Source of the DNA: Oceanobacillus jeddahensis
Lineage (GTDB): Bacteria > Bacillota > Bacilli > Bacillales > Amphibacillaceae
Length of the DNA stretch: 64,000 nucleotides
Reading direction: 5' to 3'
NCBI RefSeq assembly: GCF_000750635.1
Contig: NZ_CCDM010000004.1
Span: forward strand, 62,001-126,000
Both the position numbers and the translations under genes were made by a program. Under the pieces are notes generated by a model. It was not told the origin of the DNA and did no database searches. It was given only the letters and a program-made list of their open reading frames with translations. Shown in pieces: positions 58,846 to 64,000 of the stretch (positions are counted from its first letter, which is position 1; the number at the start of each line of letters is the position of its first letter).

Positions 58846-60233
58846 CGGATATATCCTTCTTAACAGCCTCTGAGCTCGGCCCGCTAATAAAGTCTCGTCA
58901 ACTATCCCCTGTAGAGTTAACGAACCATCTATTAAATCGAATTGATACATTTGATTCGACGCTCAGAACGTACATTACACCACTCCATGACCTAGCCATA
59001 AAACAAGCAAGAGAAACGGAAGAAAACATTATGCGAGGGAATTATAAAGGCCCGCTTCACGGAATTCCAATTGGGATCAAAGACAATTACTACACAAAAG
59101 GAATACGGACTACAGTTGGTTCCAAACTTTTTCTAGATTTTATTCCTAAAAAAAATGCAACTACTGTAGATAAATTATTAAATGCGGGCGCTATTATGCT
59201 GGGAAAGCAAAATTTGCATGAACTTGCAGCTGGATCAACTGGTACAAATCCGTTCTTTGGCAATACACGAAACCCATGGAATACGCTGTATATGCCAGGT
59301 GGATCAAGTGGCGGTGGAACTGCTTCCTTAGCTGCAGGTCTAGCAATACTTGCAACTGGCTCAGACACATTTGGATCCATACGCTTGCCCGCTTCCATGT
59401 GCGGTGTGTACGGACTAAAGACAACTTATGGGTTAGTCAGTACGGATGGCATTTTTCCTACAGCTATGTCTTTAGATACTGCCGGCCCTATGGCAAGATC
59501 TGTTTCTGATTTGGCATTGATGCTTTATTATATGGCAGGCTTCGATGTAAACGATCCTGGAAGCTTGGATGTACCTGTTCCAAATTATATGGAAGATTTA
59601 AATAAAGGAATCAAAGGTATAAAAATTGGTATCCCTGCTTACTTTCTCCAAGACCTTGCTCCGGATGTCGAAAGTCTTTTTAAACGTGCCATGGCAACAC
59701 TCCACTATTTAGGTGCTGAAATAATCGAGGTGGAGATTCCTGAATTAAGTTTATCAACCTTTTCCGGTTATACGATAGCGGCAGGAGAAGCATCTGCTTT
59801 ACATCATAAATGGCTGCAGACGCATTCAAGCGATTATTCTGCAGACATACGAAGTTTCTTTATGGCTGGCGCATTAACAAACACACCACAATACATTCAA
59901 GCGCAACAAGCGCGGAGAAAAATGGTTAAAGGGTTTCAGAAAGCTTTTAACCATGTTGATATATTGCTTGGTCCAACAATACCTATCACTCCTCATATTT
60001 ATAGCGAACATTGGGTAGAGCAAAACATGGAAGTTATAAGTAGATGTCTGCCATTTACTGTACCTGTTAATTTAACCGGTACACCAAGCCTGGCTGTTCC
60101 AATGGGATTGGATAGTAATAGCCTTCCGGTTGGTATGCAGTTGATTGGAAAACCTCTTTCTGAAAAATTGTTATTACGGGCAGGTAAAGCTTGGGAAAGT
60201 ACCTCGCCATTACATTTTCGGATTCAGAATTAA
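58842..60233 (+). CDS. Amidase signature family hydrolase
   Basis: 463 residues, hydrolyses an amide of unknown identity. Catalytic triad in view: Lys in GIKDNY near 82, cis-Ser in GGSSGGG near 155, and the Ser nucleophile near 180 in the DTFGSIRLPAS stretch. The coupled AtzG-like gene suggests a two-subunit amidase. Confidence 0.88.
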   Translation: MTDISFLTASELGPLIKSRQLSPVELTNHLLNRIDTFDSTLRTYITPLHDLAIKQARETEENIMRGNYKGPLHGIPIGIKDNYYTKGIRTTVGSKLFLDFIPKKNATTVDKLLNAGAIMLGKQNLHELAAGSTGTNPFFGNTRNPWNTLYMPGGSSGGGTASLAAGLAILATGSDTFGSIRLPASMCGVYGLKTTYGLVSTDGIFPTAMSLDTAGPMARSVSDLALMLYYMAGFDVNDPGSLDVPVPNYMEDLNKGIKGIKIGIPAYFLQDLAPDVESLFKRAMATLHYLGAEIIEVEIPELSLSTFSGYTIAAGEASALHHKWLQTHSSDYSADIRSFFMAGALTNTPQYIQAQQARRKMVKGFQKAFNHVDILLGPTIPITPHIYSEHWVEQNMEVISRCLPFTVPVNLTGTPSLAVPMGLDSNSLPVGMQLIGKPLSEKLLLRAGKAWESTSPLHFRIQN

Positions 60234-60640
60234 GGTAAGGACCTTCTTATTTGCCACCATTTAATTTTGGCAATGTTTTCGTGATTTACTTTTTGAGTAT
60301 CAGCTCTGTTTAATCATGACTGATTTCAGCATCTGTCATAGGTACGTCGCTGATATCAAAAAAACCAATTTTTCTTTTCATTCCGAATAACGATAATTTA
60401 CTATGACCATTTAAAATGCTTTTTATCTTTTGTATTAAAAAGTTTGACCTGCCATTTCAGCAAAATGAGAACCCTGCTGACCCTTTTTCAAATAACAAAA
60501 TATGGCTTTCGAAATAGCGAGTGATTTTTTAATAAAGGGGTAAAATATTATTCGAGGACGGCATTTGTATTGGAAATACCTGCTTCACAACATTTCCAAA
60601 ATAAATGTTTACCTCATACAGAATATTGGGAGGGTTTTCA
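60234..60640. other. Gap without gene
   Basis: About 400 bases, AT-rich. I see no ORF, strong hairpin or repeat. It must hold the promoter for the Asn-rich gene. Confidence 0.45.
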
Positions 60641-60823
60641 ATGGACAACAATAATCGTAATTTCAACCGCAATGAACGAAGAAATCGCAATAACGAGAAC
60701 CAACGTAATCAAGAAATAGATAACGTGGAATTTGCAAATGAGAATGAATTTGTTGACGAAAACACTTTTAAAGACAACAATAACCGCAACAACGAGCGAC
60801 GCAATAACCGTAATCGCAAATAG
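60641..60823 (+). CDS. Small Asn/Arg-rich protein
   Basis: 60 residues, nearly half Asn and Arg, with a short acidic centre (EFANENEFVDE). It starts at the ATG after GGGAGGG; an earlier in-frame ATG lacks a site. A good terminator follows. Such low-complexity proteins are common in spore coats, but no family is assigned. Confidence 0.65.
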   Translation: MDNNNRNFNRNERRNRNNENQRNQEIDNVEFANENEFVDENTFKDNNNRNNERRNNRNRK

Positions 60824-60838
60824 GTAACCATTATTTTT

Positions 60839-60889
60839 AAAGATACCTGAATCAATGGATGAAAAATTCCTGATTCAGGTATCTTTTTT
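60839..60889 (+). terminator. Terminator
   Basis: A 16-bp perfect stem (60839-60854 with 60871-60886) and T run. Confidence 0.92.
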
Positions 60890-61044
60890 ATGATTAAATT
60901 TTGTGTCATTAAACCAAACTTGATCCTTTTCGTAATTGTTTTTTTGCAGATGTTCCTCCTCTCCAAAATTTTCATGTGTTCATGTATGATAAAAAAGCCT
61001 TCACCAGCAAATAATAGAGATAGAACATAGCCAATTTCATTTAT

Positions 61045-61283
61045 AAAACGAAACTTCACTCAGTGGGAGTTTTCGACGCACAGCTCTTTACGATGGGACG
61101 AGTAATCGCAGTCCCAGTGCCAGCTCCAGTCCCAGGACGTCGCGAACGTAGTCTGCTGCTTTTCTCCCACTGAGTTAGCCTAAGTGATTCAGGGAGTTAG
61201 CTCACCTAATCTCCCGCCTAAATAAGTTTATTTTCACGCTTTATTTTGAGACGGGAGTTTTACGGACGGTTCTCCGTGATAAA
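61045..61283 (+). repeat. Interspersed structured repeat, copy I
   Basis: A full copy ending 45 bases before the deacetylase start. Confidence 0.9.
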
Positions 61284-61327
61284 TAATACGTCATGTTTCA
61301 TTGACTTTTGAGAATTAGAGGTGCCAA

Positions 61328-62056
61328 ATGAAGAAAAAAATACTTTATACGATTACTTTCCTGCTTCTGACTTCTTGTTTTTTCTTCATAATCCATGAAG
61401 AGATACATGCAAAAAATAGATTTGATTTTGAAAAAGACGGAGATATTTTCTGGGATGCGAAAACGGAAGAAAAAGTAATCGCATTAACATTTGATGATGG
61501 CCCACACTCAAAATATACTCCTGCCGTTCTGAATATTTTAAGTGAATACGGAGCCAAAGCTACTTTTTTTGTACTGGGCGCCCACGCAGAAAAATTTCCG
61601 GATATTATTTATCGTCAAGTAATGGAAGGACACGAAATTGGTAATCACACCTATGATCACACCACAAAACTCAGCCGGCTTAGTCAAGAAATGAAAGAAA
61701 CCTCCGATATCATCTACGCTATCACAGGAAACCGGCCAAAACTATTTCGACCTGTTGGCGGGGAATATAATAATGCGATTGTCCGAAAAGCTAAAGAAAA
61801 TCAGTTACATCCTGTTTTATGGTCATGGGATCAAGATACAAAAGATTGGAACGACACGGATTATAAAACGATTGCAGATAATGTCATCCGTAATGTGTCT
61901 CCTGGGGATGTTATTCTTTTTCATGATGCAGGAGGGAATAGAGAAGAAACAGTAAAAGCACTTCCACTTATCCTCGATTATCTGGCTGAACATGAATATG
62001 AAACAATTACAGTATCTGAAATGATGAAGAAGGATGAAAGAATAACAGAAAATTAG
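61328..62056 (+). CDS. Polysaccharide deacetylase (CE4)
   Basis: 242 residues, secreted or anchored: hydrophobic N-terminus of about 25 residues. NodB motifs are complete: TFDDGPH near 57, HEIGNHTYDH near 105, RPVGGEY near 140 and LFHDAGG near 200. It removes acetyl groups from peptidoglycan or another GlcNAc polymer. GAGGTG precedes the ATG. Confidence 0.87.
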   Translation: MKKKILYTITFLLLTSCFFFIIHEEIHAKNRFDFEKDGDIFWDAKTEEKVIALTFDDGPHSKYTPAVLNILSEYGAKATFFVLGAHAEKFPDIIYRQVMEGHEIGNHTYDHTTKLSRLSQEMKETSDIIYAITGNRPKLFRPVGGEYNNAIVRKAKENQLHPVLWSWDQDTKDWNDTDYKTIADNVIRNVSPGDVILFHDAGGNREETVKALPLILDYLAEHEYETITVSEMMKKDERITEN

Positions 62057-62378
62057 CAGGATATTCTCCATTCCAACTGTTATTCATTTCTTTCTTCACC
62101 CATCATTTTAAAAAATCTACTCTGCTAATGTAACATTTTTTCCAATTGAACATTTGGCCTCGCTTCACACTCCGCTTCCCTGCCAATTTTTCTAAATCTT
62201 TAAAAACAGGCTTATTTCTATTATATTCAAAGCTATTGATAGGCAGTGGCAGGCATTTTACTCTTATCCGCTCTCACCATAAATAATCGCTGAATTTCCG
62301 GTTTTATGCGTTTTGACGTTATTTTTCCTTATGTTAGTCTAATATGGTAAGTAAAAAATCCACTCAGGAGGTGAGAGC
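62057..62378 (+). promoter_or_regulatory. Upstream region of the ectoine operon
   Basis: No gene in about 320 bases. TTGACG at 62313-62318 is a possible -35 box; the best later TAATAT (62340) is 21 bases away, so the promoter is uncertain. AGGAGGTGA at 62366-62374 is the ectA ribosome site. Confidence 0.4.
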
Positions 62379-62927
62379 ATTAATACAAACACAACAAATG
62401 ACATGACATTAACTATTGAAAAAGAAAACGATTTTTATTTTCGCGAACCTGCAAAAGATGATGGGGCAGCTGTTTGGGAACTGATTAAAGATACCAAGGT
62501 GCTTGATCTCAATTCTTCCTACAGTTACTTAATGTGGTGTGATATTTTTTCAGAGACCTCCATCGTTGCAGAAAAAAACGGGAAAACACTTGGTTTTATT
62601 TCCGGGTATAAAAATCCGAATAATACGAATAAACTATTTATCTGGCAAGTTGCTGTAGATGCTTCCGCTCGAGGTAACGGATTAGCAACAAAAATGCTGC
62701 GCCAATTATTAAAGCGCGAAGCTTGTAAAGAGATTAATTATGTGGAAGCAACCGTTTCCCCATCCAATCAACCTTCCCAATCTTTATTTAAAGGTCTCGC
62801 TAAAAAGCTGGATACGGATTGTCATATCAGTGACTACTACGTAACGGAAGATTTTCCGGATGAAGAGGAAGAACATGAAGATGAGTTACTGTTTACAATT
62901 GGACCAATTGCTACAGAAAATAAATAA
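62379..62927 (+). CDS. ectA: L-2,4-diaminobutyrate acetyltransferase (EctA), apparent ATT start
   Basis: GNAT enzyme, second chemical step of ectoine synthesis. Seen: [49 protein letters not shown] (acetyl-CoA site), and a late [11 protein letters not shown]. 182 residues from ATT 62379, 7 bases after GGAGG. The first in-frame ATG at 62403 is 31 bases from that site and loses only variable residues. EctB follows after 17 bases. Confidence 0.88.
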   Translation: MNTNTTNDMTLTIEKENDFYFREPAKDDGAAVWELIKDTKVLDLNSSYSYLMWCDIFSETSIVAEKNGKTLGFISGYKNPNNTNKLFIWQVAVDASARGNGLATKMLRQLLKREACKEINYVEATVSPSNQPSQSLFKGLAKKLDTDCHISDYYVTEDFPDEEEEHEDELLFTIGPIATENK

Positions 62928-62944
62928 TTAAAGGAATGATTTCA

Positions 62945-64000
62945 TTGACAACAGCAACATGGAATGATGCGAAAATGAAAACGTTTGAAAATTTAGAATC
63001 AGAAGTAAGAAGCTACAGCAGAGGATGGCCGACGGTTTTTGAAAAATCAAAAGGCTACAAGCTTTGGGATACGGATGGAAAAGAATATATTGATTTCTTT
63101 GCGGGTGCAGGCACATTGAATTATGGTCACAATGACGATGCCATGCAAGAGAAATTAATTGAATATATTAAAAATGATGGCGTGATTCACAGTCTTGATA
63201 TGGCTACAATTCCAAGACAAGATTTCCTGGAGCGTTTTAATGAGGTGATTCTCAAGCCGCGAAATTTGGATTATAAAATCATGTTCCCTGGCCCCACTGG
63301 CACAAACACCGTAGAAAGTGCCCTGAAAATCGCCAGAAAAATAACCGGACGGGAAACCGTAATCAGCTTTACCAATGCGTTTCATGGAATGACGATTGGT
63401 TCCCTTTCTGTGACAGGAAATTCATTCAAGCGACACGGTGCGGGAGTTCCGTTACATCATGCTGTTTCGATGCCATTTGATAATTATGTGGAAGACAATG
63501 ATTCGATTGCTTATCTGGACCGCTTTTTAGAAGACAGCGGAAGTGGTGTTGCCCTCCCTGCTGCAATCATTCTGGAAACCGTTCAGGGAGAAGGCGGGAT
63601 TAACGCTGCACGCATGGAATGGCTGAAAAAAGTAGAAGCACTATGCAGACGCTGGGATATTCTCCTGATCGTGGATGATGTACAGGCTGGAAATGGACGT
63701 ACGGGCACTTTCTTCAGCTTTGAACCGGCTGGAATTAAACCGGATGTGGTCTGTCTGTCTAAATCCATTGGGGGAATTGGTCTGCCGATGGCGATTACAT
63801 TAATCAAATCAGAGTATGACCAGTGGGGACCCGGCGAGCATAACGGAACCTTCCGAGGCAATAATATGGCTTTCCTTGCTGCAACCGAAGCGCTGAAAAA
63901 TTGGGAGAACGATAATTTTGCCAATGCCGTACAAGAAAAAGGCGTATTTCTCAAATCAGAAATCAACAGATTGATCGACCAATATCCAGAATTAAATGGA
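62945..64000 (+). CDS. ectB: Diaminobutyrate--2-oxoglutarate transaminase (EctB), partial
   Basis: PLP enzyme, first step of ectoine synthesis, making 2,4-diaminobutyrate from aspartate semialdehyde. 352 residues are visible; the C-terminus is off the right edge. Seen: [49 protein letters not shown] and the PLP lysine in CLSKSIGG. It starts with TTG after AAAGGAATGA. ectC is expected beyond the window. Confidence 0.93.
   Translation, partial: MTTATWNDAKMKTFENLESEVRSYSRGWPTVFEKSKGYKLWDTDGKEYIDFFAGAGTLNYGHNDDAMQEKLIEYIKNDGVIHSLDMATIPRQDFLERFNEVILKPRNLDYKIMFPGPTGTNTVESALKIARKITGRETVISFTNAFHGMTIGSLSVTGNSFKRHGAGVPLHHAVSMPFDNYVEDNDSIAYLDRFLEDSGSGVALPAAIILETVQGEGGINAARMEWLKKVEALCRRWDILLIVDDVQAGNGRTGTFFSFEPAGIKPDVVCLSKSIGGIGLPMAITLIKSEYDQWGPGEHNGTFRGNNMAFLAATEALKNWENDNFANAVQEKGVFLKSEINRLIDQYPELNG

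Overview
The window looks like chromosome of a low-GC, spore-forming, halotolerant Bacillaceae, in the Oceanobacillus/Virgibacillus range. The reasons are AT-rich DNA, strong GGAGG ribosome sites with frequent TTG and GTG starts, many spore genes (CotF, Tlp, SpoVAE and CgeB/CgeD-like proteins, a BclA-like collagen protein) and the start of an ectoine operon at the right edge. The species is inferred, not proven.

Region by region. (1) 1-3846, minus: an iron/spermidine/phosphonate-type ABC importer (HAD phosphatase, lipoprotein, ATPase, permease running off the left edge), behind a consensus promoter whose spacer holds a cre-like palindrome. (2) 4424-11692, minus: an M20 amidohydrolase with a small partner, then a galactitol-type PTS operon (PRD regulator, EIIA, EIIB, EIIC, Gfo/Idh/MocA dehydrogenase) for an unidentified sugar. 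(3) 11878-13160: a C45-type acyltransferase-like hydrolase and a small upstream ORF.

(4) 13336-36842 is the most striking part and reads as a spore-surface glycoprotein island. It opens with a collagen-like protein and two short paralogues of its N-terminal domain. About ten glycan genes follow: GT2-TPR, pyruvyltransferase-family, CgeB-like, CgeD-like and GT61 proteins. Next come CapE and CapF for an N-acetyl-6-deoxy-L-aminosugar and a PAPS-dependent sulfotransferase. A Sat, SLC13 permease, CysC and CysQ operon makes PAPS and recycles PAP, with no reductive sulfate-assimilation gene in the window. Two small SH3/DUF2642-like proteins close the island. My reading is a sulfated, possibly pyruvylated, deoxyaminosugar glycan on a collagen-like spore filament.

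(5) 37387-62056: mixed accessory and spore genes, including an SDR, two DUF421 proteins, a decayed spoVA-2mob-like cluster with a nonsense codon in spoVAE, two large catalases and a third in ruins, CotF, a ykoQ/ykoP/ykoN-like set, DUF3231, Tlp, a truncated racemase, an AtzG-like protein with an amidase, and a polysaccharide deacetylase. A structured repeat of about 250 bp is scattered through this part, with one copy in the glycan island. At least two copies lie against the broken end of a gene. (6) 62379-64000: ectA and partial ectB, the first enzymes of ectoine synthesis from aspartate semialdehyde.
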